A stretch of DNA of 64,000 nucleotides, from assembly GCA_946807835.1 (NCBI GenBank), contig OX327700.1, positions 28,990,001 to 29,054,000 on the forward strand, read 5' to 3'. Under the pieces are notes generated by a model. The model was not told the DNA's origin. It saw only the letters and a list, made by a program, of their open reading frames with translations, and did no database searches. Within the stretch, counting starts at the first letter, position 1, and every line of letters begins with the position of its first letter. Shown here in pieces: positions 13,413 to 25,338 of this stretch. The translations under genes were made by a program, and so were the position numbers. Source of the stretch: Ailanthus altissimus. Taxonomy: Eukaryota > Streptophyta > Magnoliopsida > Sapindales > Simaroubaceae.

Positions 13413-16400
13413 CTAACTGGTCTGAGCAGAAGAGACACGGGGTGGGAGAGCATCTTCAAGTTTAACTCTGGCACCCACAATGACTTCAGAAGCAGAATTA
13501 GCATTTTCAGTACCATTTCCTTCTTTATCACCCTCATCCAAGCGGACAACTTGAGCAAAGCTCTTGGACATCTGCTTGATGAAATCAGTGGAATATGTAA
13601 CAGCATTTCTATGATCATTTTCTCCAACTACTCCGACTGCCATCAGGCTAGCTTGATGTCTTGCCTTCCTTTCTTGCATGGCTTTCTGCCGTTCTTCATA
13701 GAATTCAAAATCATCTAGGATTGACATATCGGTTTCATAATTCTTAAAGATGTTCAACATCTCAATACCTTGCTCCAATTTCACCTGCAATATTTAATAT
13801 TTAGTCACAATAAATGAAACAATAGTCATGAGTATGAGCATTATGGAAATCAAGAGCCATTGATGTGCTAATATGCAAAGACACTATATAAGTCCTCAAC
13901 AGTGACATCTGACTTGGACGTGAGAGGGAGAACCCTGGTCATTGGACAAATAGAATAGATATAAAGCAAGAATGACGTAGGGGATATAAAACAAGAAAAA
14001 AGGACAGAAGCCATATACCTTGACTCGTCTAGAAGGAAAAAAAACACCTTTTGATATGGAACTACATCATATTAAATTATTACATAACGCCTTTCATTTT
14101 TTCCAACAATCTTTTGATGCTTATTATTAAATTATTAAACAACATAAAGCTTTTCATTTATTAGAAAAGTTTCAAAGAAAACTTACCTCCTGAGTATCCC
14201 TACTGTTAGTAACGGGCTTATTGTCATTATTTTCAAGTACAATGTGGCGAAACTGACTGTTTGGAACATCTTTGATAATATGCCACTTGACAGGGAACTG
14301 CCCGCTCCATTTATCTTGTTGCCAGTAATCCACACTCTTTTCAAAATCAACAGGCCCTATCATTTCAGCCACTCCACAGAACTGAGCGCTAGCATTTACC
14401 TGCACGTGAATGAATCATAAATCTGCACATAAACTGTGGGGTGGCGGGGGGAGCAAGAAAGTAGTTGGAAGTACAGAATCACAACAATAGCAGGAACTAG
14501 AATTCTTTTACTGCCACGAGAATAGATTTTAACAAGTAATGAAAGAGCCCTTTTCTGGCAGGTGAGAACTTTTACAAGAAAATCAAGGTCCAATCAATAG
14601 TCTACAGTAAATATCCTTTAATATTTTAAAATTTCAACAGAGAATCTTAAACAGGTGATTCTATCAAAAGAAAGGAAATAATGAGACATAAGAATAGATC
14701 CAATAAAACATTCGCAGAAACTGTCTGAACTCTCAAGTAGCCTAATTTATTTCTTGCACTAGAGGGACCAAACTTGCTCTCTTGTTCCAAACAAATATTA
14801 ATGAAACTTTTAGAAATAAAGAGGCCAGTTACTTAAGAAAATAGGACAGTCTTACTACCCATAATGATAAAATGTACCACTCAAAACCGGACAGTTGCAA
14901 AGCAAATAGTCTCACCTCTTTCTTAAGAAAATTTTATCCTCCAGAATAACAATTGGAAAGAAACTATTTAAGAATAGAATTATATGAAACAAGATCCAGC
15001 TCAGAGCAATCTACATAGCAAGTGAGGCTTGGCCTAAAAGCAGTAAAAAAAAAAATACTTGTGTAAGGCCCAAGTCATCCAATTGTAAGAGAATCGCCTA
15101 ATCTTATTCCAAGTTATGTTCTAGTCTCCAATGGAGTATAGGATAAGGTATTTACCGAAAAGAAGAGAAATACTGGACATGAGTCTTGCTTCTCTTTAGC
15201 TTCATGATAAGCAGCATCTAACTTCTTGTTTCCATTTGGCGTGCTGGCCCAGACACCATATTTGATGCTCTTGTGAACATTATCCTCGCTATATGACTTG
15301 ATGATGAAAAACTTTGCATCTTTGTAGTCAGTGACAAAATCTGGCTGGTTGTATGACTCATCGAGAATCTTCACTGCAGATTTGCTATGTTTGTTATCAA
15401 CAGATGAACCATGTTCATCAGTTATCTGAATCTTTGGCTTTGAGGCCCTTGGTCCACGGTTTTGCTCACTAAGTATATCAAGTGTACCATTGCAACCACA
15501 TAAAGAACCACTACCCCTCCCATGTTGTTTGCTGCTGTCAAGAGAAATCCAGCCTCGGTTGTTCATTGCCAAATTAGAAATAGATGGACTACCAGATCCC
15601 TGATTAAAAGAATTGTGAATGTGGCCTCTATTGTAGGAGTTTGAACCAGATCCAAACCCATAAAATGATTTTTGTTGTTGAGAAGCCTACAGAAAATTAT
15701 AATTCATTTGTCATTGTTTAACAACTATGGACAAGTTTGTGTACAGGTTCAATGAAAGTTACTGCTGATTGATTAAATAAAAAAAATTACATGAACATGA
15801 TAAGGTACTGTGGGTAAGAGAACCAACCATTGAAACATTCTGCCCAAATGACCCAAACAAGCCAATTGGTTGTGGAGACACGGCAGGAGATAGTGGAGTC
15901 AGAGGCCTCTGTCTGTCAGAGGGTTTTGACCAATCCGACCAAAGGCCTCCAGATCTCAATCCATCAAAACCTTGCTGTAAATCATGAAAACCAATGGTAC
16001 CCGGATTTCCAGGTATACTGCCTCTACCAAAAGATCCCAATGGAGGTGGATATCCAGGCCTTGGTCCAAAAAGCATGTTATCATTTTGTTGGTCAGCACT
16101 AATTAGAGTAGTGAGCTCTGGTTGTGAAACTGGAGTTGGCGAAGTAATATATGGCAAGCTAGGGGGAATGAGCTGCTGGTAATAAGGTGGCCCAGAGAAT
16201 GGAAACTGCTGAGGAGAATATAGGTGTGCATCTCCACCTACAGAAGGAGTTGTGACAGGGGAATATGGTCCATATGGCATTTGCGGACTGTAGCTATATC
16301 CAGTATGATATACAAGTGAAGGATTGTCGTTGTAGATCCCCTAACATTTATCAAATATTAAACAAACTGTCAGTAAATTTACCTGCAGAAGAAAATGTAT

Positions 16401-18947
16401 AAACAAGGAAGATGGTAAAAACTCACAGGAGATCCGAGTTCCAATCCTTCGGCATTGACATATGGAGAATATTCATCCCATTCACCAGTGACATTGTCAT
16501 AACCTAGAGTCACACCACAAAGTGGGTATTGATCATCCCTTCAGTTAATTTTTACAAGTGACTGGAATAAATGAATATTAGATTATAGAAATGCGATGCA
16601 ACAGAGATATGTCTAGGTCACTACTTACATAATTAGAGACCAAGAAAATAGATAACATGGTATTTCAACTATAGAGAAAAACCTAGAAGATTGAACTTAA
16701 TTGTCCGTCATCAACCACAAAAAAAAAAAAAGATAGATTTCAGCTTCTCAAACTTGAACGGTAATGATCACTGGAGCTATTGGAGATGCCATACAGGGTG
16801 ACTTGCCAGATGCCTCACATGGCTTAGAAGGATAATTGGTGGTAACTAATTCCTCCTACAATGAAAGTTAAGCACTTTCACCTTTACATATGATGATGGA
16901 TCACCATTGATGGATCCAAGGATTTGGTAGCGACTAACTCCTCATTTCTCGAACTAAATTTCATAGGACATCACCACTAATGGATCCAAGGTACACAACA
17001 ACATATTTTAACTTCAGGTTTACACATTAAAGAAACAAGCTGCATTTCGATCTAATGAGTAACAGGAACACTAGAATATTGACTAGAATAATAAACAACC
17101 CTTGATCTGGCTAAAATTCGTAGATTCACAGATCTAGAGGATGAAAGACTAACCTCTATAGTAGAAGGCCTGTGCCTGTGGTGCATAGATATTAGGTGGG
17201 TAGACAGAAAGGTCTCCGCCTGAACCAAAGGATCCTGATTGTGCAGCACTCTCCCTTGTATGTCCTATATTGGCAGCACGTTGAGAGGAATTAGGAGAAA
17301 CTGAGCTCTCATTTTTTGCTGGAAGGCTCTGATAAGAGATGAAAATGGAGATTGTTAACACAATTATTTTTTTCCCCAAATATTGATTGAAAGAGAAGCA
17401 AATAATGGAAAAGAAGGGCTTCATAAAAGATTTGCAGGTACCTGCTCCTTCATGTTATCTGGATCAGCAGGTTGCTCTTCTGCATCCATGATCAGTATGC
17501 TCAGTGACTTAGTAGAGTCTTAGAAACACAGGCAGTACAAATTATTGACCAACCAAAGCTAAATTCTGGGATACGAAAACTTGAAGCTATGAATATGTGC
17601 GCACAAATCCACGCGTGCACACCTATGCACCCATGATAAATAGAAGAAATATGAATATATTTTAAATTAAAAGGTGACGATGCATAGACAATTGCCTTTA
17701 GTATTTACTTACAATTTAAAATGCCAAGACCAGAAGGATAAGGAACAAAGCCAAAAGTCCATATACAACACTCACTAGCAACTAAAATCTACATGTGTAC
17801 AAAACATGTTCGCAATAAATCCAACTTGCGAACAAACTAATGTCAATCCTTAAATTCTCAAGGAATGACTGGCAAATAACATAAAGTAGAGATTGAATTT
17901 TACATTCTATTGATTCATACCACCCAAATTTGATAAGGAGCATTGAGTTTCTAATGACAATCTGAGATGATATATGAAGCAGAAACAATTTTCAGTGATT
18001 TGTTATTCTAATAACAAAACATGGCAGATTCCTAAAGCTGCAGAAAAGTTCATGACTTCAACAAGAATTTCATTCGTTTAATGTTAACATATTTTTCTCA
18101 ACCTCTTACCGGGTCCTCGTAGGACCTTAAAGTTAGCTGAAGTAAACACTTAATTGGTGAAACTGTTGAAATTCATTTCACATGAATAATATGCAAATTG
18201 AAGTTTATCATCATGATCATTACAAATACTGTTTATTGTCAGCCTCAATTCATGGATGAATTTAGACAATAGGTATGTGATTTTATCACTTTGGAAAACA
18301 ATGAATATGGACTATATCTTATGTTGGAAAAATTCAAGAAACTCATTCACCTACCCCAACAGATCATGAAATTGAACCAAAACACTACGGATTTGATGTC
18401 CCTGTAAATAGTTGTACAATTAAATAACATAAAAATCCAAAATTTGCAATAATTTTGGTCACCTTACAATACCCAGATCCCAACAAAAGATCAAAGCCAC
18501 TCCACCTCTAATTATATCAACAAAACAACCAGATACAAATCCAAAAAAACACGAGACCTTATAACAAGGAACCGAATAAATTCATCAACTTATTGTCTTA
18601 TTCCATAGTCCTTCACAAGAATTAAACAACTTAAAGAAAAAAAGGAACAATTCAGAACCAAAAACACCAGCAAGCAAAAGAAAGAAGCCACTTTTATATG
18701 ATCAAAGACGCCGGATTCAAACCCATCAAACTTTGATGACTAATTGACTGGTCATAGAGGTTTGACAAAATAAAACAAACCTATCACAGGAATTATTAAA
18801 ACAACAACAAAAAGAGAAAGCGAAAATGAAGAAATCAAGATCAAGATTATTAATCTATACAGAAAGATATATGATGGGGGTTAGGTAGGTGAAATTAAAA
18901 GTACCAGTAGCAGTAGGATCTGGAGCTTGTGATTGGGTTGCCGCCAT
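13413..18947 (-). CDS. ECT5: YTH-domain m6A reader, ECT5-like
   Basis: Eight exons: 18947-18905, 17518-17442, 17328-17154, 16503-16427, 16340-15828, 15686-15156, 14399-14187, 13784-13413; 666 codons, all in phase. About the first 400 residues are low complexity, rich in Pro, Gly, Ser, Tyr and Gln, with conserved blocks [12 protein letters not shown] and [17 protein letters not shown]. The YTH domain starts near [20 protein letters not shown] and runs through [27 protein letters not shown] and [16 protein letters not shown]. The three tryptophans of the m6A-binding cage (VWAS, DYWQ, DKWS) are all present. The C-terminal tail ([20 protein letters not shown]) is typical of plant ECT proteins. 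The family binds m6A in mRNA in the cytoplasm. Assignment to ECT5 rather than ECT2/3 rests on N-terminal similarity from memory plus gene order. Start chosen at the first ATG, followed by [11 protein letters not shown]. Confidence 0.93.
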
Positions 18948-19631
18948 ATGAATCTAAAGAAAGGAAAGGGAAGGAAAGAAAATATATCTTAAATTCTGGC
19001 ACCAGAATCTAAGCTAAAGACAGACGCGATACCTTTTCCATGTTTCTAATATATGACTATTTTGAATAATTGATGTTGATGATGACCGTACAGTTGCACT
19101 TTCATTTCACGAATGGTAAATCTCAAAAACAACAGCCATTGTAAGTTTGTAACTTCGCAACTCTTTGAAGGACAAAGTACTTGCGCTGACAACACACTTC
19201 ACTTCATGCGTACGTAGTTTTGGTAATAAATAACAAAGCAAGTTCGACCTTGTAGTTACTAGTTTTGTACATAAATAACAATATTTGCTTTTCAAGTTTT
19301 ATTTTTTATTATGAATTAATTACATAACTGCTACGTATTCATTGTTTTTTGACAAGAAAAAATTCATTTTATGGTGCACGCACGTGTGGCTGCGGAGGAA
19401 AAGGGTCTTTTTTTTTTAACTCCTCCAGGTGTAATAACAAATAAAATAAATTCCCAATTGAAATTGAAAGCAAAGTAAAAGTAATATAGAAAAAAAAAAG
19501 CTCAGCAACCAAAACATAAGCTTGGCATCAAAATACCCGTATGACAAATGATATGATAGATTTGTTATGCTAAGCAACATTAGCTTGAAATGCGGCTTAG
19601 CTTCAGTTTTAATATCTAAGCTCCGTGAGAA
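18948..19631. other. Promoter/leader region of ECT5-like gene up to the Copia insertion
   Basis: The ECT5-like leader begins here. The remaining 600 bases are AT-rich with no recognisable gene. The Tork-like left LTR begins at 19632. Confidence 0.5.
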
Positions 19632-20263
19632 TGTTAATTAAAAATTATTAAAATATAATTTGATGATTAAGTTAAGTGTGTAGGGTGTGTACGAATCAAA
19701 GACGGATGCGAAAGAAGATAAAAAATTAAGAAGGGTGCATTAGGCGCTAGCGCCGCGGCACCAGGACACCAACGACGCAGCGCTCAGCAGAAGCGCCGCA
19801 GCGCTGAAGACGGGAACAGTATCCCGAAATAAGAAAACTTCCTTATTTTTTCTCACACTTACTTCAGGACTTCCTAATACGACTCTCACGCGTATAGGGT
19901 AAACTTAGGACGTCCCAATGCCTATATAAAGGCTATCAATTGGCTTGTAAACACATCTTGGTAATCTTTATAATCAACAAGAGATCTTTGTGATTTTTGG
20001 CGAGAGAAAATCCTTAGAGTGAAAGAAAGAGTTTTCTTTTTGATCTTTCTTATAAAAGACATAACTTTGTGAGTGCCTTATGATTCATAATAAGATAAGA
20101 GTGTGATCTTGATCTATGTGGATGTAGGCAAAGTTGCCGAACCACGTAATTTTTTGTGTGTTTTTCTTCTACCCCTTTCTCTATTTATTTCTTAATAACT
20201 TGTTCAGCATTATTATATTACTTGGGTGAATTTTTTGCTTGTTTGTGTGCTTCCGCTTCAACA
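19632..20263 (+). repeat. Left LTR of Tork-like element
   Basis: Starts TGTTAATT, ends CTTCAACA just before the primer site. It has a TATA-like box (TATATAAA) at about 19924 and a GC-rich cassette at 19744-19826. Confidence 0.85.
19744..19826 (+). repeat. GC-rich AGCGCC/GGCGCT cassette (Tork left LTR)
   Basis: Three or so spaced modules such as GCGCTAGCGCCGCGGC and GCGCCGCAGCGCTG, followed by CGGGAACAGTATCCCG, which can pair with itself. It contrasts strongly with the surrounding AT-rich DNA. Confidence 0.8.
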
Positions 20264-20266
20264 AAC

Positions 20267-20278
20267 TGGTATCAGAGC
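20267..20278 (+). other. Primer binding site (tRNA-iMet type)
   Basis: TGGTATCAGAGC, three bases after the left LTR, is the standard Copia primer site complementary to the 3' end of initiator methionine tRNA. Confidence 0.9.
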
Positions 20279-20295
20279 TTTGGTTCTAAGTAGAC

Positions 20296-21060
20296 ATGGC
20301 CACACCCAAGTACGAGGTAGAGAAATTCAACGGTACGAATGACTTTAATCTGTGGAAGATGACGGTTAAGGCGTTGTTGATAAGCCAAAGGCTTGGTTCG
20401 GTATTAAAGGATACTACAGCTCCATCTAGTGATGAAGAAAAGACGCCAGAGTCATTTAAAACAGAAGCAGAAAGAAAGGACATTCAAGAAAGAGCTCATA
20501 GCACAATCGTTCTGTCATTGAGCGATGAAGTACTAAGGGAAGTAGCAGGTGAGACGACGACAATAGGTTTTTGGAAGAAGCTTGACTCTTTTTATATGAG
20601 AAAAATCGTTGGCCAACAGATTATATATAAAGAAGAAGCTTTATAAGTTGTTCATGTCAGAAGGGACGCCGATGAAAGATCATATAGACGCCTTCAATAA
20701 GATCATCATTGATCTTGAGTCTATCAACATCAAGATAGAAGATGAAGATAGAGTAATTATTCTGCTAAGTTCACTCCCCAAGAGCTATGAGAGTTTTGTT
20801 GATACGCTACTCTACGACAGAGAGAGTTTAACGATGAGTGATGTGAAATCATCATTAAACTCAAAGTTATTAAGAAAGCAGACCGAGGGCAATGCAGAAA
20901 GCTTATCTGTAAGATGAAGGCCCTCATATAGAGATGGGAAGAAAAAAGGCTCAAGGTCGAAGTCTAGGACTCCTAGGAAGTGCTATTGCTGCAAGAAATA
21001 TGGGCACTTCATAAAAGACTATCCTGAGAAGATAGCACAAGACAAGAAGAAAGCAGATGC
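20296..21060 (+). pseudogene. Copia Gag, broken
   Basis: The reading frame opens at 20296 with the Copia Gag N-terminal pattern (KFNGTNDFNLWKMTV) and continues in a second frame from about 20609 (LYKLFMSEGTPMKDH), with a frameshift at roughly 20605-20645 and a stop near 20915. The CCHC zinc knuckle at about 20981 reads C-x2-C-x4-H-x4-Y: the last cysteine is lost (TAT instead of TGT), so RNA binding by this copy would be impaired even without the frameshift. Confidence 0.88.
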
Positions 21061-21124
21061 TGCGCTTGCTTATGATGATAACTATGACAGCGTAGAGACA
21101 CTTGTCACTACTGATGGTATGAAC

Positions 21125-24100
21125 TCTGAACAATGGATTTTAGATTCTGATTGTACTTTTCACATGTACCCGCACAAGTCTTTGTTTATAAATTTCTAGC
21201 CTATTAATAGTAGTAAGGTGTTAATGGGTAATGACATTGCATGTCAAATGATGGGAATTGGTAGTATTAAACTTAGGCTACATGATGGGCAAGTGAGAGA
21301 GTTGACAGATGTTATGTATGTTCCTGACTTAAAGAGAAACTTAATCTCATTAGGGACTCTAAACTAGAATGGATGTTCCATCAGGATCGACAGAGAAATT
21401 TTAAGAGTTTTGAAAGGTTCCATAATGGTTATGAAAGGAGAGAAGCGCAAAGGTGTTTATGTGCTTAAGGGTGAAGTCGTGAGTGGTTTTGCACTATTCT
21501 CTGTAGATGATGAGAGTATGCAAACCAAGTTGTGGCATCTTAGACTGGCACATCTAGGCGAGAGAAACCTAAAGGAGTTATATAGTCAAAAGGCGTTTGG
21601 TGAAGATAAGTTCTAGCCCTTAGAGTTTTGTGAGCATTGTGTGCTTGGGAAAGCACATAAGGTAAGGTTTAGTATTGGCGAGCACAAGACTAGGGGACTC
21701 TTGACTACATACACTTGGATCTTTGGGGACAAGGTCAGACAGCTACTCGTGGTGGTGCCAGGTATTTTCTCAGCTTGATTGATGACTATTCGAGGAAGTT
21801 GTGGGTTTATGTGTTGAAGAATAAGGATCAAGCCTTTGATATATTCAAGACTTAGAAGGTTCTTATTGAGAATCAGACTGGAAAAAGGTTAAAGAGGCTA
21901 AAAACTGACAACGGCCTCGAATTTTGCAACAAATAGTTTGATGGGTTTTGTGCCAAGCATGAGATTGTAAGGTATAGAACAGTAAGATCAACACCACAGC
22001 AGAATGGCATAGCTGAGAGGATGAACAAGACCCTACTTGAAAGGGTTAGATGCATGCTTACCAATGCGAAGATGTCCAAGACATTCTGGGGAGAAGCTGT
22101 AGTGACTACAGTTTACTTGATTAATAGAAGTACCTCATCAGCAATTGACTTCAAGACGCCAGAAGAGAAATGGTCTGGCAATCCTTTGAAGTATGGCCAC
22201 TTCAGAATATTTGGTTGCCCTGCCTTTGTACATGTTAAGGAGGGAAAATTGAAACCTAGAGCTATTAAATGAGTATTCATAGGATATCCCGAAGGAGTAA
22301 AATGATACAAGGTGTGGTGTAAAGACTTGACACCACCAAGGAGTATCATAAGTCGTGATGTGACATTCGATGAGATGACGATGCTGAAAACCTCCCAAGA
22401 AGATGAGAAAGAAGAACTTATGCCCAAGAAAGACTCAGCACCCGAGTCAATAAAATTTAAAGTAGAAGCTAAACATGGATCTGATATACCCTCAGATCAA
22501 TACTTCAACGAGAAGATCCTTGAAGATGAATCAAGAACACCGGCGAGTTCCTCCAAGTCTACCCAAAAGAAGACTAGAACTCCTGAGTTAGAACTTGAAG
22601 AGTACCAGCTTGCTAGAGACAGGCTAAGGAGAATGATAAACCCACTAGTCAGGTATGCACAAGCAGATTTAGTTACTTATACTTTTAATTATGCTTACAC
22701 TCTTGAGTATGATGAGCCTAAGATATATGGTGAGGCTATGAAGAGTGAAAACAAGAAAGAATGGCAGCAAGCCATTGAAGAAGAAATTAGTTCTCTTAGA
22801 AAGAACAATACTTGGAAGTTAGTGGAGAGACCTCAAAAGAAGCTAGTCGGGTGCAAGTGGGTGTATAAGGTGAAGGGGGGATACCGGGGATAGAGCCTAC
22901 AAGATTTAAGGCCAGGTTAGTTACACAAGGTTTTACTCAGAGAGAGGGAGTTGATTTTCATGAGATATTCTCTCCAATTGTCAAGCACACATCTATTAGA
23001 ATGTTGTTAGCCATGTGTGCAAACCTTGGTTTACATCTAGAGCAGATGGATGTAAAGACAGTTTTTCTGCATAGAGAGCTTGAAGAAATAATATATATGG
23101 CACAGCCGCAAGGGTTCAAGGAGCCCGAAAAAGAAGATCATACTTGTTTGCTAAAGAAGTCATTATATGGGTTAAAGCAATCACCTAGACAGTGGTATAG
23201 GAGATTTGATGAGTTTATAATGGCTTGTGGCTTTAGTAGGAGCAAGTATGATGGATGCGTGTACTTCAAGAACATAAGTTGTGGGATGATGTATTTGCTT
23301 CTATACATCGATGATATGTTGATCGCGTGTAAGAACATGAAAGAAATACAGAAGCTCAAGAAACAGTTGAGTGGCGAGTTTGAAATGAAGGATTTGGGAG
23401 CAGCAAAGAATTTTGGGTATGGATATTGTGAGGGAAAGAAGAGATGTTATCTTCTTATCCCAACAGCGATATATACAGAATTTTAGAAAAGTGTAGTATG
23501 TTCAACGCGAAAGGTGTCTCTACTCCTTTGGCCATGCATTTCAAACTTTCAGCAGCACAGTTGCCAATATCCGAATAGGAGAAACTGCAGATGAGCAAAG
23601 TACCGTATGTAAGTGCTGTGGGGAGTATCATATATGCAATGGTGTACACAAGACCAGACATAGCACAGACTATGAGTGTGGTGAGTAGATACATGGCAAA
23701 TCCTGGAAAGGATCACTGGCTTGTAGTAAAGTGGATTCTGAGATATCTCAAGGGAACGTCGAATCACAGGTTAATGTATAAAAGGGATGAAGACAACAAT
23801 GAAATGGTAAGAGGGTACGTAGACTCAGATTATACAGGTGATCTTGATAAGAGAAAATCATTGACAGGCTACGTATTCATAGTATTTAGGTGTAATGTGT
23901 GTTGAAGATTAGTTCTACAACACGTGGTTGCATTATTTACCACAGAGGCAGAGTACATAGCTGTTGGTAAAGCTATCAAGGAGGCCGTGTGGTTAAAAGG
24001 CATATGCGCGGAGGTATTGGCTAGTGAAGATGTGAACACCGGTGTGTACTGTGACAGCCAGAGTGCCATACACCTAAGTAAGCATCAAGTGTTCCGTGAG

Positions 24101-24273
24101 AGGTCGAAACACATTGATGTGAGACTCCATTACATTCGTGAGATTGTCCAAAGTGGTGAAGTTAGTCTAACAAAGATAGTGTCATCTAAAAACCCTGCTA
24201 ATATATTGACTAAGCCACTACCCTCGGTTAAGTTCGTCCTATGTAAAGACTTAACCAGAGTCACTACTTTGTG
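21125..24273 (+). pseudogene. Copia Pol (protease, integrase, RT, RNase H), broken
   Basis: Domain remnants in order: protease near 21140 with the active site LDSD instead of LDSG; GAG-pre-integrase HLRLAHLG near 21540; integrase with the CEHCVLGK zinc part, TDNG near 21905 and the PQQNGIAERMNKTL region near 22000; RT from about 22740 with LYIDDML near 23300; RNase H from about 23810 (DSDYTGD) through EAEY near 23948. In-frame stops at about 21199, 21367, 21615, 21855, 21936, 22270 and others, plus frameshifts, interrupt it. Lineage call (Tork/Tnt1) is from motif similarity, without a tree. Confidence 0.9.
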
Positions 24274-24325
24274 AGGGTGACTAAAGATGCGGAAATGAGA
24301 GATCGAGTTGCTTTATGGATGATTT

Positions 24326-24343
24326 TGAATCAAGGAGGAGATT
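24326..24343 (+). other. Polypurine tract
   Basis: Purine-rich stretch (AATCAAGGAGGAGATT) immediately before the TG of the right LTR, where plus-strand DNA synthesis would start. Confidence 0.75.
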
Positions 24344-24970
24344 TGTGAAAATATTGATTGAAAATCATCGGAATATGATTTGGAGATCAAGCCAAGTGCG
24401 TAGGGTGCGCACGGATCGAAGACGGACGCAAAAAGACACGAAAAACTAAAAATGGTGCATCAGACGCCAGCGCCTCGACGCGCCGCGGCACCAGAACACT
24501 AACACCGCAACGCTCAGTAGAAACGCGCTAGTGCCGTAGGGACGAGAGCCCAGCGTCGCGGCGCTGGAGATGGGAACAGTATCCCGAAATAAGGAAACTT
24601 CCTTATTTCATCTCCCACTTGCTTCAAAACTCCCTGATATGACTCTCACACGTATAGGGTAAACATAGGATGTCTCAAGGTCTATATAAAGGCTATCAAT
24701 TGGCTTGTAAACACATCTTTGTAATCTTTGTGATCAACAAGAAATCTTTGTGATCTATCTTGTAAAAGGCATAATTTTATGAGTGCCTTGTGATTCATAA
24801 TAAGAGAAGAGTGTGATCTTGATCCGCCGTGTACGTAAGCAAAGTTGTTGAACCACGTAATTCTTTGTGTGTTCTTCTTCTACCCATTTTTCTATTTATT
24901 TCTTAATAACTTGTTTTGCATTATTATATTACTTGGGTGACTTACTTGTTTGTATACTTCCGCTTTAACA
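24344..24970 (+). repeat. Right LTR of Tork-like element
   Basis: Starts TGTGAAAATA, ends CTTTAACA. Aligns along its length with the left LTR, with TATA box (TATATAAA) at about 24683. Confidence 0.85.
24462..24567 (+). repeat. GC-rich AGCGCC/GGCGCT cassette (Tork right LTR)
   Basis: Longer than the left-LTR counterpart: it has an added module (GCGCTAGTGCCG and GCGTCGCGGCGCTGG) before GGGAACAGTATCCCG. The two LTRs of one element therefore differ in module number. Confidence 0.8.
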
Positions 24971-25269
24971 AACTCTCTCCTCATCTGCCTTTGTCTTCCT
25001 TCTTTGCTTCTATTCTCTTAATGGGTAAAGTTTGCATTTTTCTTTTTACATATTTTTCATTTAAAGCATTATCTGCAATTTTTTTTTTTGGCAAATAATT
25101 TAACCCATTATAAGGTTTTATTTACATTTCAAATTATGACTTGTTAGCAGGTTTGTGCCTTAGTAATTTTATGTATAATATAAGAATATGAAATATAGAG
25201 ATGATTGAATAGCAACTTTTTTTTATATTTATTTTTAATATGACAGCAATGGTGGTGACTATAAAACAA
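24971..25269 (+). other. Upstream flank of the first DUF1218 copy
   Basis: AT-rich sequence after the Tork-like element; probably the old promoter/leader of the DUF1218 gene. No other feature seen. Confidence 0.4.
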
Positions 25270-25338
25270 ATGGCTATTATAGTGGCAACACTCAGTGCAT
25301 TATACTTCATTCTTGAAGTAATTGCTGAAAACAAAAAG

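Larger units (their letters stand above)
19632..24970 (+). mobile_element. Ty1/Copia LTR retrotransposon, Tork/Tnt1-like, decayed
   Basis: A 5.3-kb element with two LTRs of about 630 bp (19632-20263, 24344-24970), a tRNA-iMet-type primer site at 20267, gag and pol in Copia order (Gag, protease, integrase, RT, RNase H), and a purine tract just before the right LTR. The coding part has many stop codons and frameshifts, so it cannot be autonomous. LTR starts (TG) and ends (CA) were set by aligning the two LTRs by eye; they differ at many positions, which suggests an old insertion. The flanking pentamers (GAGAA left, AACTC right) do not match, so no target duplication is visible. Confidence 0.92.

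Noticed and set aside
15830..16182. Plus-strand open frames inside exon 5 of the ECT5-like gene
   Set aside because: Antisense shadow of a well-supported Pro/Gly-rich coding exon.
19627..24975. Target-site duplication of the Tork-like element
   Set aside because: Flanking pentamers do not match with the TG/CA borders used; the duplication has decayed or the borders differ by a few bases.
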